The notes under the pieces are model-generated. The model was not told the origin of the DNA, did not search any database, and saw nothing but the letters and a program-made list of their open reading frames with translations. Positions 56,205-64,000 of a stretch of 64,000 bases of DNA are shown piece by piece. This DNA comes from AC-56 sp963702195. Its GTDB lineage: Bacteria; Actinomycetota; Thermoleophilia; Solirubrobacterales; 70-9. How positions within the stretch are numbered: the stretch's first letter is position 1; each line of letters starts with the position of its first letter. The stretch is taken from NCBI GenBank assembly GCA_963702195.1, contig OY969725.1, positions 248,001 through 312,000 on the forward strand. Direction: 5' to 3'. Made by a program: the position numbers and the translations under genes.

Positions 56205-58058
56205 TTACGGAGCGCCGGCCGAGCGGGGAGCCAGCTTCGGCAGGCTCACCCGGAGCTTCGAGACCTTGACCGTGAACGGCCGGTTGCCGGCCTCGTAGTA
56301 CGGGGCGTCCTTTCCGAGCAGCTGCAGCTCGGCGACGTCGCCCTTCGCGAACCGCCACCCGTTGCCGTGGAGCTGGAACGCGATCCTGCCCGACTGGTTG
56401 TTCTTGAGGCTGTAGGTGCCACGGCTGATCAGCCGCTGCCGGCCGCCGCTGATGTCCCAAAGCCGCGCATCGATCTGCCCGAACTTGCCGGTCGTCGCGA
56501 TGTTCGTGCGGACGGTGGGGAGGCCCATCATGGTCATCGGCGAGCTGAACCTGTGCTGGTAGGTCACTGTGTCGGGCTCCTTGGTCCGGGCGATCGTCTT
56601 GCACGAATCCGACGTGCCTCCGATCGGGTCGAAGCCGGCTGCCACCTGGGGATTTCCTCCCGCGGAGGTGAACATCCTTGCCGCCCGAGCGCCGAAGGTC
56701 ACGCCGGGCCGCCGCAGCGCCGTCCACGTCCGCGCCTTGTACGGGCCGCCGTCGGGAGTCGCCTTGGGGCAGGTCTGCGTGAACGCCGTCACCGACCCCG
56801 GAGCCGGCCCCTTGGCGTAGTGCGCGAGGTGGGCGGCGAAGAATCGGTACCCCTGGTTGTTCAGGTACTTGTTGGTGCGCGCCTTGTTCGCCCCCCGGCT
56901 GTGGCCGAGATCCCCGAACTGGAGGCTGACCGGGAAGCCGCGGTAGGCGTGGCGCAGATAGTTGTATGCCCGCAGCGCGTGCTCCGGCGGGAAGAGATCG
57001 TCCGTCCACCCGTTCTCGATCAGCAGCGGCGCCGGGCGTGAGTGACCCTTGACGAACCGCAGCGCGTACGCGTCGTGGAACTCGTAGGTGCGTCTGAGCT
57101 CTGCCTTCGCGTCGGCGCTCATCGGCTGCCCGGCCTCTATCTCCGCGAAGCTCATCGGCAGGTTCGCGTCGCGATTCGTGCATGGCGTCGAGGCGGGGGC
57201 GGTGCCGCAGTAGTAGCCGACGATCTTGCCGAGCGCGAACAGGCCCGCGAGATAGCTCTGGATCGGGACCCCGATCGGGTTCAGGCTCTGTCCCTTCGGG
57301 GCGACCCCGGTGTCCATGAAGCGGCCGTTGGGCAGCAGGGCGTCGACAAGGTCGGACCACGGCCAGCGCGGCCATGCGGCAGCGATGTGCAGTGGTGTCC
57401 CCTTCGGGCTGCGCCATGGAGCGAGCGAGCCGTTGCGCTTGCGGATCTTGTTGTTGAGGAACGCCAGCTCCATGCTCTGACCGCCGCCGTACGAGATTCC
57501 GGTGACGCCGATCGCCTTCGGCTTGGTCACGCCCTCGTCGACGAGCCTGCCGAGCAGGTACTGCGTGTCGCGCGCCTCGTAGCGCGTGTCCGCGAGGCGG
57601 ATGTAGCCCTGGCTGCAGGGACCGGAGTGGTTCCCGCTCGCGCCGCCCCCGCAGGAGTTGCCGAACCCGCGCGCGGTGTAGTTGAGGACCGCGTAGCCGA
57701 GCTTCGCGTAGTAGCTGCTGTTGTAGTCGAACGTGGTCGAGCCGTTGCCCTCCGGCGTGCTCGACTCGAAGTCGGTCTTGCTCCCGCCCCAGCCGTGGAG
57801 CATCACGATCGTCGGGAAGGGCCCCTTGCCCTGCGCGGGGAGAGTCACGTCGGCGTCCAGGGGGACGCCGTCCCAGGTCGGGACGCGCTTGCTCGAGGTC
57901 GCCGATGGGCAGAAGCGAACGCCGTTCTGGGCCGTGCACGAGTGACCGAACGGCTTGGGGGCGGCGGCGCTCGCGGTCGTCGCGAGCAGAGCGGCAAGCA
58001 GGAGCGCGGCGACCGATGCCGTAAATACCGCCAGCGCGCGGTGGTTGGTGAGCTCCAT
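56205..58058 (-). CDS. secreted S15 / X-Pro dipeptidyl-peptidase-like hydrolase
   Basis: A 617-residue exported protein: signal peptide (ALAVFTASVAALLLAALLAT), an alpha/beta hydrolase domain of the CocE/S15 type (PTIVMLHGWGGSKTDFES, nucleophile GVTGISYGGGQSMELAFL, acid region LLIENGWTDDLFPP, His in FGDLGHSRGANK) and a C-terminal jelly-roll domain (residues about 480-617). Several cysteine pairs suggest disulfides. Likely hydrolyses peptides or esters outside the cell. Start ATG 58058 has AGGAGAG upstream. It is divergent from the gene at 58118 across a 60-bp region holding a palindrome. Confidence 0.83.
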   Translation of the reverse strand: MELTNHRALAVFTASVAALLLAALLATTASAAAPKPFGHSCTAQNGVRFCPSATSSKRVPTWDGVPLDADVTLPAQGKGPFPTIVMLHGWGGSKTDFESSTPEGNGSTTFDYNSSYYAKLGYAVLNYTARGFGNSCGGGASGNHSGPCSQGYIRLADTRYEARDTQYLLGRLVDEGVTKPKAIGVTGISYGGGQSMELAFLNNKIRKRNGSLAPWRSPKGTPLHIAAAWPRWPWSDLVDALLPNGRFMDTGVAPKGQSLNPIGVPIQSYLAGLFALGKIVGYYCGTAPASTPCTNRDANLPMSFAEIEAGQPMSADAKAELRRTYEFHDAYALRFVKGHSRPAPLLIENGWTDDLFPPEHALRAYNYLRHAYRGFPVSLQFGDLGHSRGANKARTNKYLNNQGYRFFAAHLAHYAKGPAPGSVTAFTQTCPKATPDGGPYKARTWTALRRPGVTFGARAARMFTSAGGNPQVAAGFDPIGGTSDSCKTIARTKEPDTVTYQHRFSSPMTMMGLPTVRTNIATTGKFGQIDARLWDISGGRQRLISRGTYSLKNNQSGRIAFQLHGNGWRFAKGDVAELQLLGKDAPYYEAGNRPFTVKVSKLRVSLPKLAPRSAGAP

Positions 58059-58072
58059 CTCTCTCCTGCCCC

Positions 58073-58091
58073 GGAGGGAATATAGCCCTCC
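58073..58091. promoter_or_regulatory. palindrome between divergent S15 peptidase and hypothetical genes
   Basis: GGAGGG-AATATAG-CCCTCC, with CCGG continuing on both sides after a one-base slip. The AT-rich centre contains TATAG. It could be an operator shared by both promoters. Confidence 0.35.
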
Positions 58092-58117
58092 CGGTAGATT
58101 TGGCAAGCGATAGGCGG

Positions 58118-58657
58118 ATGATCGATCTCGATGCCTGGCTGCCGGATCCGCAGGTGCGCGGCCGTCACCGCCGCAGCGCGCGGGCGGACCCCGACGGGCT
58201 CTGGCGGGCCGCCGCCGAGGTCACGATCGCCGAGGCGCCCAGGCTGGGGAGAGCCGTCCGGTGGCGGATTCCGGGCACTCCGGCCGACATCTCGTTTCGC
58301 GAGCTGCTTCGCTCCTATCCCTTCACCGTCCTCGCGGAGGGCGAGCACTGGTCGGTGTCGGGGCTCTGCGGCCGGCTGTGGACGCTCGGCCGCGACTATC
58401 CGCGGCTGGAGGGACCCGAGGAATTCCTCGACTGGGACGAGCCCGGGACCGTTCGCGTGCTGCTCGCGGACTGGGTCGAGCCCGAGGGCGCCGGGAGGAC
58501 GGCCGTCTGCAACGAGTCGCGCGTGGCGCCGGTCGACCGCGGTGCCTCGCTTCGGCTCCGCGCGCTGTGGGCGATCGTCGGCGGCTTCGAGCGGCTCGTG
58601 GGTGGGGAGGCGCTCAGCGCGGCGACGCGCCGCGCCGAGGCGGCGTCAGCGCAGTAG
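58118..58657 (+). CDS. unknown protein, DUF2867-like
   Basis: A 179-residue soluble protein. The pattern DPDGLWRAAAEVTIAEAPRL then LLRSYPFTVLAEGEHWSVSG, VRVLLADWVEP and a C-terminal RALWAIVGGFERLVGGE recalls START/SRPBCC-like proteins of the DUF2867 kind, which bind hydrophobic ligands. This is a weak resemblance by eye. Start ATG 58118 with AGGCGG close upstream; a TTG at 58100 is an alternative. Divergent from the S15 gene. Confidence 0.6.
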   Translation: MIDLDAWLPDPQVRGRHRRSARADPDGLWRAAAEVTIAEAPRLGRAVRWRIPGTPADISFRELLRSYPFTVLAEGEHWSVSGLCGRLWTLGRDYPRLEGPEEFLDWDEPGTVRVLLADWVEPEGAGRTAVCNESRVAPVDRGASLRLRALWAIVGGFERLVGGEALSAATRRAEAASAQ

Positions 58658-58666
58658 CTCCCCGAA

Positions 58667-59512
58667 TCAAGCCGTGCGGGGCGCGCCCCTCACGAGCACG
58701 CCGTTGGCGGACGGATCCTTGGTCAAAAGGCCCTCCGGAAGTCGCCCGATCTCGGCTCCGGCGTCCACGAGGCGCTGCTCGAGCTCGGGCATCTCAGCCG
58801 GGTCGTCGAGGCAGAGCTCGAACCACTCCAGACCTCGCGAACCAGGGGGTGGGGCGGGCGCGCCCGGTCCGGCCCATGTGTTCACGCCGATGTGGTGGTG
58901 ATAGCCGCCGACCGACAGGAAGAGGGCACCTGGATAGGAGCGCACCGTGACGTCGAACCCGAGCACACCCGAGTAGAAGCCCTCCGCCGCATCGAGGTCG
59001 GAAACGTTGAGGTGAACGTGGCCGATGCGGGTGCCGGGCGGCACCCCATTCCCCTGCGGTCCGTCCTCGCGGACCTCGACGAGGAGCGCGTCGACGTCCA
59101 GGGGCAGGGTGGACATCCGGATCTCCCCGCCCTCGTGCTCCCACTCGGCACGGGCACGGTCCCGGTAAATCTCGATGCCGTTGCCCTCGGGGTCGTTGAG
59201 ATACAGCGCCTCGCTCACCAGGTGGTCGGACGCCCCGCTCAGCCTTCCCCCCGCCCGGACGACGCGTCCGAGGGCCGCGGCCAGTCCGGCGCGATCCGGA
59301 ACCAGGATCGCCAGGTGGAACAACCCGGTCGTCCGCGGCGGCCTCGGCGGCGCCTCAGTGGCTTCGTGCAGCTCGACGACCGATCTTCCATCGGAGCCGA
59401 GCCGCGTCACCCCGTCGGCGGAGTCGATTGGCCGAAGCCCGATGGCGCGCTCGTAGAACTCGCGCTGGCGATCGGGGTCGGCGACCCGCAGCCTGACCGC
59501 TCCCGGATCCAT
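58667..59512 (-). CDS. VOC (glyoxalase/bleomycin-resistance) family protein, two domains
   Basis: A 281-residue protein with two betaalphabetabetabeta modules in each half, like CatE-type extradiol dioxygenases: N-terminal VRLRVADPDRQREFYERAIG and LFHLAILVPDRAGLAAALGR, C-terminal HVHLNVSDLDAAEGFYSGVL, with metal-ligand candidates His in FHLAIL and HVHLN and Glu in GNGIEIYRD and GLEWFELCL. Possible activities are ring cleavage or glyoxalase-type isomerisation; substrate unknown. Monocistronic. Confidence 0.85.
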   Translation of the reverse strand: MDPGAVRLRVADPDRQREFYERAIGLRPIDSADGVTRLGSDGRSVVELHEATEAPPRPPRTTGLFHLAILVPDRAGLAAALGRVVRAGGRLSGASDHLVSEALYLNDPEGNGIEIYRDRARAEWEHEGGEIRMSTLPLDVDALLVEVREDGPQGNGVPPGTRIGHVHLNVSDLDAAEGFYSGVLGFDVTVRSYPGALFLSVGGYHHHIGVNTWAGPGAPAPPPGSRGLEWFELCLDDPAEMPELEQRLVDAGAEIGRLPEGLLTKDPSANGVLVRGAPRTA

Positions 59513-59671
59513 GAAGCGAGGCTAGCCCTCCAGGGCGTTGCGCCGCGCATGCCGCGGACGGTGAAGCCAACACCCGTGCGTGTCGCCCGAGCAACCGGCC
59601 AGTCGCACGTCCCAAATTTGGCCGTTTCGGCGGGTTTGAGCCGCGGCGACGGGGGAACGGGCCGGTTTGAG

Positions 59672-59902
59672 ATGGATCTCACAACCGCAATCGAGGAGGA
59701 CGACTCAATCGGGGTTGCCGGCGCTGCCGGGGCCGACGGCTTCGGCAGCCCAATCGAGAATCCGGCGATGGACCGGATTGCCGACGACCCCCTCGTGCTC
59801 CCGCATCCGGGAGAGCCGGGGGTTCGCGCCGACGGCACGGCGGCCCCGCTCGAGAATCCCGACGACAGCGTGTCGGCCGACCCGCTGATCAGGAACCGCT
59901 AG
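59672..59902 (+). CDS. small acidic protein of unknown function, 76 residues
   Basis: Frame from ATG 59672 to TAG 59902. The product is acidic, Asp/Pro/Gly-rich and probably disordered, with loosely repeated ENPxMD, ADDPLVLP and ENPDDSVSADPL segments. Third-position GC is high, as in the neighbouring genes, which supports a real gene. A GGGGGAACGG stretch lies about 10-20 bases upstream, a poor ribosome site. It matches no family I know. Convergent with the cyclase gene, whose stop is 5 bp away. Confidence 0.45.
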   Translation: MDLTTAIEEDDSIGVAGAAGADGFGSPIENPAMDRIADDPLVLPHPGEPGVRADGTAAPLENPDDSVSADPLIRNR

Positions 59903-59906
59903 TCCG

Positions 59907-60737
59907 CTAGCCGTTCGCGGCGTTGACCGCGTGGACCGAGAGGTCGCGAGGCGCGCCGCTCTCCCGCAGGCGCCGCCGGCGACCGAAGCTGAACGCACCG
60001 TCGCCCAAGGCGGCCCGCGCCGGGTCGGACACGAGGACCTCCCCAGCCTTCGCGCACTCCCCGACCCGGGCCGCGATGTTGACGTCCACGCCGAGGTAGT
60101 CGCTTCCCACCCGGCGCGGGCGGCCGACGTGAACCCCGGCTCGCAGCGTGGGGGTGTGGCCCCGGACCTCGACCTCGCGAACGCCCTCGCGCGTCTGGAG
60201 CGCGGCGCGCACGGCACCGTCCGCGCTTCCGAAGACCGACATGGAGCCGTCCCCGAGCCGCTTGACGAGGCTCCCGCCGTGATCGGAGATCGCCTGGTCC
60301 TCGACGGTGGCCACCCGGCGCAGGAGCTCGAGCGCCGCCTCGTCGCCCGCTTCGAGGGCCCAGGGGGAGAACTTCACGATGTCGGTGAACAGGATCGCCA
60401 CGTCCGCGCTTCCGCGCCCGCGACCCTGGGCCTCGGAGAGCGCCTGCCACGCCTGGAGGGCACCGAGCCCGAGCTCCCGCACGGCGCTCGGCCGCTCGGG
60501 CTCGACGCCGGAGACCAGGCGGCCGATTCGCTCGGGCATCTGGCTGCCGCTGGTGGAGAGCGCATCGCCGTAGCGGTCGTCCCCGGGGAGGAGGCGGCGG
60601 ATGAACTTTGCGGTCGCCACGAGCTGCGGGCGCGAGTCCGCGCGGCGCGCCGACTCGCGCAGCTTCTGGCCTCGCTTGCCGTCGTCCGCCTCCGTCGGTG
60701 CCGGGGTCCGAGAATCGCCGTCTTCCATTCGGGGCAT
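59907..60737 (-). CDS. class III adenylate/guanylate cyclase domain protein
   Basis: A 276-residue soluble protein with a C-terminal class III nucleotidyl cyclase domain: VAILFTDIVKFSPWAL with metal Asp, GGSLVKRLGDGSMSVFGSAD with the second metal Asp, AGVHVGRPRRVGSDYLGVDV and VNIAARVGECAKAGEVLVSD (transition-state Asn and Arg region). The N-terminal 130 residues have no recognised sensor domain. Both metal Asp residues are present, so it is probably active, making cAMP or cGMP. Start at ATG 60737 or 60728. It is divergent from the CrtI-like gene. Confidence 0.85.
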   Translation of the reverse strand: MPRMEDGDSRTPAPTEADDGKRGQKLRESARRADSRPQLVATAKFIRRLLPGDDRYGDALSTSGSQMPERIGRLVSGVEPERPSAVRELGLGALQAWQALSEAQGRGRGSADVAILFTDIVKFSPWALEAGDEAALELLRRVATVEDQAISDHGGSLVKRLGDGSMSVFGSADGAVRAALQTREGVREVEVRGHTPTLRAGVHVGRPRRVGSDYLGVDVNIAARVGECAKAGEVLVSDPARAALGDGAFSFGRRRRLRESGAPRDLSVHAVNAANG

Positions 60738-60767
60738 GGTGGCGGATTGGCGGAGGGCCGGTACCAA

Positions 60768-60773
60768 TAGCCT
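60768..60773 (+). promoter_or_regulatory. -10 box of a leaderless promoter
   Basis: TAGCCT ends seven bases before GTG 60781 of the CrtI-like gene; no Shine-Dalgarno is present. Confidence 0.5.
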
Positions 60774-60780
60774 GCCCGCC

Positions 60781-62379
60781 GTGGTCGACGTCGACGCCAG
60801 GCTCGGACGAGTAGGGCTGCCGGAGCCGGTGTCCGCACTCGCCGCTCGCGACTGGGACGCGATCATCGTCGGCGGCGGTCACAACGGGCTGACCGCCGCT
60901 GCCTACCTGGCTCGGGCTGGGCGGCGGACCCTCGTGCTCGAGCGACGAGAGCAGCTCGGCGGCGCGTGCACGCTGGAGCAGCCCTTCGACGATCCCCGTT
61001 ACCTGATCAGCCCCTGCGCGTACGTCGTCGGCCTTCTGGACGAGCTCGTGGTGCGCGAGCTCGAGCTCGAGCGGCGGGGCTACCGGGTCTTCGTCTGCGA
61101 CCCCAACCTCTGGTGCCCGCTCCCGGACGGCCGATCGCTGGCGGTCTTCTGCGACCGCGAGCGCAGCGCCGAGCACATGCGCGCCGCCGGGTTCGCGGAT
61201 GCCGACGTGCGTGGCATGGTCGCCTACGAGGAGATGTTCGGCCGCCTTCGGCGCCTGCTCCGCGATGGCCCGCGGGGCGACACCTGGAGCGGGTCCTCGC
61301 CGAGCCGCGAGGAGCTCGAGGAGGTGCTGGGTCACGATGAGGAGCTGATCTCGGTGGTGTTCTCCGAGTCGATCGCGGAGACGCTCGACCGCTACATCGC
61401 GGACGAGGGCATCAAGCACGCGCTGTTCGGCCAGGGCGTGATCGGCGCCTTCGCCGGCCCTCGCGATGCGGGCACCGCGTCGGTGAAGCTGATGCATCAC
61501 CAGGGAGACCTTCAGGGCCGTGGCGCAGTCTGGGGCTACGTCGAGGGCGGCATGGGCCGTGTCTCATTCGCCATCGCGCAGGCCGCGGCCGACGCGGGTG
61601 CGGTACTCGCAGCGGGTGTCCCGGTCGGCCGGATCGTTCCGGGGGAGGGGGTCGAGACAGAGAGCGGGGAGCTGATCCGCGCACCGACGGTGATCTCGAA
61701 CGCCGATCCGAAGCGAACCCTGGGGATGCTGGCCGACGACGACGTGCCCGCCGACTTCGCCAGGCGAATCGCCGACTGGCGCATCTCCTCGCCCGTGGTC
61801 AAGCTAAACGCCGCCCTCAGCCGCCTGCCGTCCTTCACCGCCGCCTCCGACGTCCCCGCGCACCGATCGATGGTGTCGGTGACGCCTGGACTCGACGCCG
61901 CCCAGGACGCCTGCGAGGCGTCACGCCGCGGCGAGCCTCGAATCGGCTTCGCCGAGCTCTACTTCCAGACCGCCTACGACTCGACTGTGGCGCCGCCCGG
62001 CCGGCACACGGTCAGCGTGTTCGCGCAGTACGCGCCGTATGAGCTGGCCAACGGCACCTGGGATGAGCAACGCGATGCGATCGGCGAGCAGGTCCTCGAG
62101 GTGATCGCGGCCTACGCGCCTGACATCGGTGAGTGCATCGAGCAGATGGAGGTCCTCGGGCCGCCGGACATCGAGCACCGGATCGGCCTCACCGGCGGGC
62201 ACATCTTCCAGGGTGAGGCGCTTCCGGATCAGATGTGGGACCGGAGGCTCGATCACCGCACGCCCGTCGAGGGGCTCTACATGTGCGGGGCCGCCACGCA
62301 TCCGGCCGGGTCGGTCATCGCCCTGAACGGGCGCAACGCGGCGATGGCCGTTCTCGAAGACGTCTCCAGGGCTGGCTGA
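60781..62379 (+). CDS. phytoene-dehydrogenase-like (CrtI family) FAD oxidoreductase
   Basis: A 532-residue flavoprotein. FAD motif DAIIVGGGHNGLTAAAYLAR with the following LVLERREQLGGACTLEQ, and the C-terminal flavin motif GLYMCGAATHPAGSVIALNGRNAA are those of the CrtI/PDS branch similar to all-trans-retinol saturases. The substrate is not predictable; carotenoid chemistry is possible and a carotenoid oxygenase exists at 1.7 kb, but no crt cluster is seen. GTG 60781 is preferred over the ATG at 60736, which would overlap the divergent cyclase start. Confidence 0.85.
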   Translation: MVDVDARLGRVGLPEPVSALAARDWDAIIVGGGHNGLTAAAYLARAGRRTLVLERREQLGGACTLEQPFDDPRYLISPCAYVVGLLDELVVRELELERRGYRVFVCDPNLWCPLPDGRSLAVFCDRERSAEHMRAAGFADADVRGMVAYEEMFGRLRRLLRDGPRGDTWSGSSPSREELEEVLGHDEELISVVFSESIAETLDRYIADEGIKHALFGQGVIGAFAGPRDAGTASVKLMHHQGDLQGRGAVWGYVEGGMGRVSFAIAQAAADAGAVLAAGVPVGRIVPGEGVETESGELIRAPTVISNADPKRTLGMLADDDVPADFARRIADWRISSPVVKLNAALSRLPSFTAASDVPAHRSMVSVTPGLDAAQDACEASRRGEPRIGFAELYFQTAYDSTVAPPGRHTVSVFAQYAPYELANGTWDEQRDAIGEQVLEVIAAYAPDIGECIEQMEVLGPPDIEHRIGLTGGHIFQGEALPDQMWDRRLDHRTPVEGLYMCGAATHPAGSVIALNGRNAAMAVLEDVSRAG

Positions 62380-62419
62380 CCAGCCGATTGGGCGACTCGC
62401 CGAGTCGGCCGGGCCCGGC
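62370..62419 (+). terminator. cluster of three hairpins after the CrtI-like gene
   Basis: GGCTGG-CTGA-CCAGCC (62370-62385, spanning the stop), CGACTC-GCC-GAGTCG (62393-62407) and the palindrome GCCGGGCCCGGC (62408-62419). No T-run; probably terminates the CrtI-like gene or forms the leader of the next. Confidence 0.45.
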
Positions 62420-62482
62420 TCAAGTCGGCGGTCGAACTGCCGATGGCAGTCATGCATGCAGCGACGCCCGAGAGGGGCAACG

Positions 62483-64000
62483 GTGGCGCGCCTTCGAGCG
62501 AAACAAGAGTCGATAGCGGCTGTCGCCGTCCCAAGGGAGGCGCGGCGCGAGACGAACGGGATCACCTCCCGGCTCGTCCTGCTGTACACCGAAGAGGTCG
62601 GTGGTGAGGACACGGTCCAGAGCGTGCTCGCGCGCTGCGGCATGAGCGACCGCCGCGAGCAGCTCCTCGACGAGAACTACTGGTTCTCGTACGAGAACAA
62701 GATCGCTCTGTTCGAGGCCGCCTCCGAGGTGCTGGAGGACCCGAACGTGATGCTGCACGTCGCGAGCCGGGCACTTGACCTCAAGGTGGGGGGCGGCCTC
62801 AAGGTGGCGCTGCGGGCGCTCGGCTCCCCCCGGCTCGTCTACCAGAACATCGTCCGCGCCAATGCCAAGTTCAGCGGGAGCCACGTCATGGAGCTGCTGG
62901 ACGTCGGCACGCGCCACGCCGTGATCAGCTATTCGGACCTCACTGGGCGGCGGCGCTACCACGAGCTCGACTGCCAGTACAACCGCGGCATGCTGGCGTG
63001 CGTGCCCGAGCTCTTCGGGCTCGGCCCGGCGCACGTCGAGCACCAGGTGTGCGGCTGTAGGGGCGGCCCGGCGTGCATCTACGGTCTCCGCTGGGAGAGC
63101 GGCGCGAACGAGCTGCGGTTCGCGCTCGGGGCCGCGCTGGTCGGCGGCGGCGCGCTCGCGGGCGCCGCCGCATTCGATCCGGCGCTCCTGCCGGTCGGCG
63201 CCGCGATCGCGGGCGTGGCGGCTGTCGCCGCATGGATGAGGGCGGACCATCAGGCGCGCGCGGTGCGGCGCCAGCTCGAGGCCGAGGCACGCGAGCAGTC
63301 CGACGTCGCTGAGCGTCTGATCGCCTCGCTCAAGGACCTCGTGTCCGAGCTTCGCCTCGACGACGTGCTGGCGAAGATCACCGCGAACGCCCAGGCCGCT
63401 GTGGTGGGCAAGGAGTTCGCGCTGCTCGTGGATGACGGCGAGGGACCGCGGTGCCAGAGCTACACCAGCCTGCCGCTCGGGGCCGTCTCCGTGCTCGAGT
63501 CCTGGGCCAAGGGTGTCGCCACGGTTGACGGGCCGGTCACGGTCGACGACGTGGTTACCTCTCCGGAGCTGGCCCGGCTCGCGATCGACGCGGAGCTGCC
63601 GTTCGGGTCGATCTGCGCCGCCCCCCTCGTGTTCCGGGGTCGGCACCAGGGCCTGCTGGTGGCGCTGGCCACGCAGCCCCGGACCTTCCTCCCCCGAGAC
63701 GTCGACCTGATCCAGTCCTATGCCGCACAGGCGGCGGTGGCACTCGCCAACGCCCGCATGTACCAAGAGCTCGAGGAGCTGGCGAGCCGCGATCACCTGA
63801 CGGGTCTGCTCAACCTGCGGGAGTTCCACGAGTCCCTCACCCGGGAGCTCGAGCGCTGCAAGCGTTACGGGGGGCGCTTCAGCGTCGTGCTGTTCGACCT
63901 CAACCGCTTCAAGGCGGTCAACGACTCGCACGGCCACGCCGAGGGCGATCGGGTGCTGCGGGAGGCCGGCGAGGCCTTCGCCCGAACCTGCCGCTCGTCG
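62483..64000 (+). CDS. membrane diguanylate cyclase with V4R-like sensor and GAF, 3' end outside the window
   Basis: About 506 residues to the window end. N-terminal cytoplasmic domain (about 20-195) with DENYWFSYENKIALFEAASE, NRGMLACVPELFGLG and a Cys cluster CGCRGGPACIYGLRWE like V4R/4-vinyl-reductase-type small-molecule sensors; two close membrane helices (LRFALGAALVGGGALAGAAAFDP, VGAAIAGVAAVAAWM); a coiled linker; a GAF domain (about 290-430); then GGDEF onset DHLTGLLNLREFHESL and VVLFDLNRFKAVNDSHGHAEGD before the sequence stops. Predicted to make c-di-GMP. Start GTG 62483 with GAGGGG upstream; ATG 62456 is an alternative. Confidence 0.82.
   Translation, partial: MARLRAKQESIAAVAVPREARRETNGITSRLVLLYTEEVGGEDTVQSVLARCGMSDRREQLLDENYWFSYENKIALFEAASEVLEDPNVMLHVASRALDLKVGGGLKVALRALGSPRLVYQNIVRANAKFSGSHVMELLDVGTRHAVISYSDLTGRRRYHELDCQYNRGMLACVPELFGLGPAHVEHQVCGCRGGPACIYGLRWESGANELRFALGAALVGGGALAGAAAFDPALLPVGAAIAGVAAVAAWMRADHQARAVRRQLEAEAREQSDVAERLIASLKDLVSELRLDDVLAKITANAQAAVVGKEFALLVDDGEGPRCQSYTSLPLGAVSVLESWAKGVATVDGPVTVDDVVTSPELARLAIDAELPFGSICAAPLVFRGRHQGLLVALATQPRTFLPRDVDLIQSYAAQAAVALANARMYQELEELASRDHLTGLLNLREFHESLTRELERCKRYGGRFSVVLFDLNRFKAVNDSHGHAEGDRVLREAGEAFARTCRSS

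Noticed and set aside
1..64000. Defence island, prophage, integrase or secondary-metabolite cluster
   Set aside because: No transposase, recombinase, phage structural, restriction, toxin-antitoxin, NRPS or PKS gene could be identified; content is housekeeping plus dispersed metabolic genes.

Overview
The window is a 64 kb piece of chromosome from a very GC-rich bacterium. Gene content points to an actinobacterium: an F420-type LLM oxidoreductase, PadR control, a MauE-type redox protein, CWB2 wall-binding repeats, an actinobacterial-style c-di-AMP riboswitch, and -10-only leaderless promoters. The mix resembles Thermoleophilia/Solirubrobacterales, but that placement is inference; no rRNA or other marker tree is available. 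I see no prophage, insertion sequence, CRISPR array or classical defence island. Coding density is high and almost all of the sequence looks like core chromosome.

Layout. 1-6.7 kb: 3' part of hutI; a PadR regulator divergent from a carotenoid oxygenase with a palindromic operator between them; and a minus-strand operon of PLP decarboxylase, DDAH-like amidinohydrolase and M20 carbamoylase, which could form an arginine-to-putrescine route. 6.8-19.6 kb: a secreted protein, a CNNM/CorC transporter preceded by a small coupled leader ORF, 3-hydroxyacyl-CoA dehydrogenase, thiolase and acyl-CoA dehydrogenase (the last two share a near-identical 25-bp palindromic upstream site), AlkA-type glycosylase, LLM oxidoreductase, CWB2 protein, methyltransferase and a CDF metal exporter. 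19.6-22.9 kb: a cell-envelope block with NlpC/P60 lipoprotein, c-di-AMP riboswitch, coiled-coil M23 peptidase and two low-complexity single-pass membrane proteins that look like paralogues. 23-28 kb: lysA-hom-thrC, ComF-type phosphoribosyltransferase and hpf.

28.5-50 kb: the conserved order hpf-secA-prfB-ftsE-ftsX-ctpA-rnr-smpB, interrupted by blocks of other genes (MFS exporter and tag; FIST-nadC; SnoaL-like protein and trypsin-like protease; CHRD protein, mutM, nadA; MauE-thioredoxin; split transketolase). prfB carries the programmed +1 frameshift. 50-64 kb: a Pro/Ala-rich helix-hairpin-helix protein, a flavoprotein disulfide oxidoreductase, tmRNA (ssrA) with a short ADHEFALAA tag, DUF2855, esterase, S15 peptidase, VOC protein, class III nucleotidyl cyclase, CrtI-like oxidoreductase, and the 5' part of a membrane-bound diguanylate cyclase cut by the window end.

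How it works together. Trans-translation and release (prfB, smpB, ssrA, rnr), secretion and division (secA, ftsEX, ctpA) and NAD synthesis (nadA, nadC) are dispersed along one region. At least ten genes have a TANNNT -10 box 5-9 nt before the start codon and no Shine-Dalgarno, so leaderless transcripts are common here. Start codons below were chosen with that rule in mind. All functional calls rest on motif recognition by eye; no database search was run.
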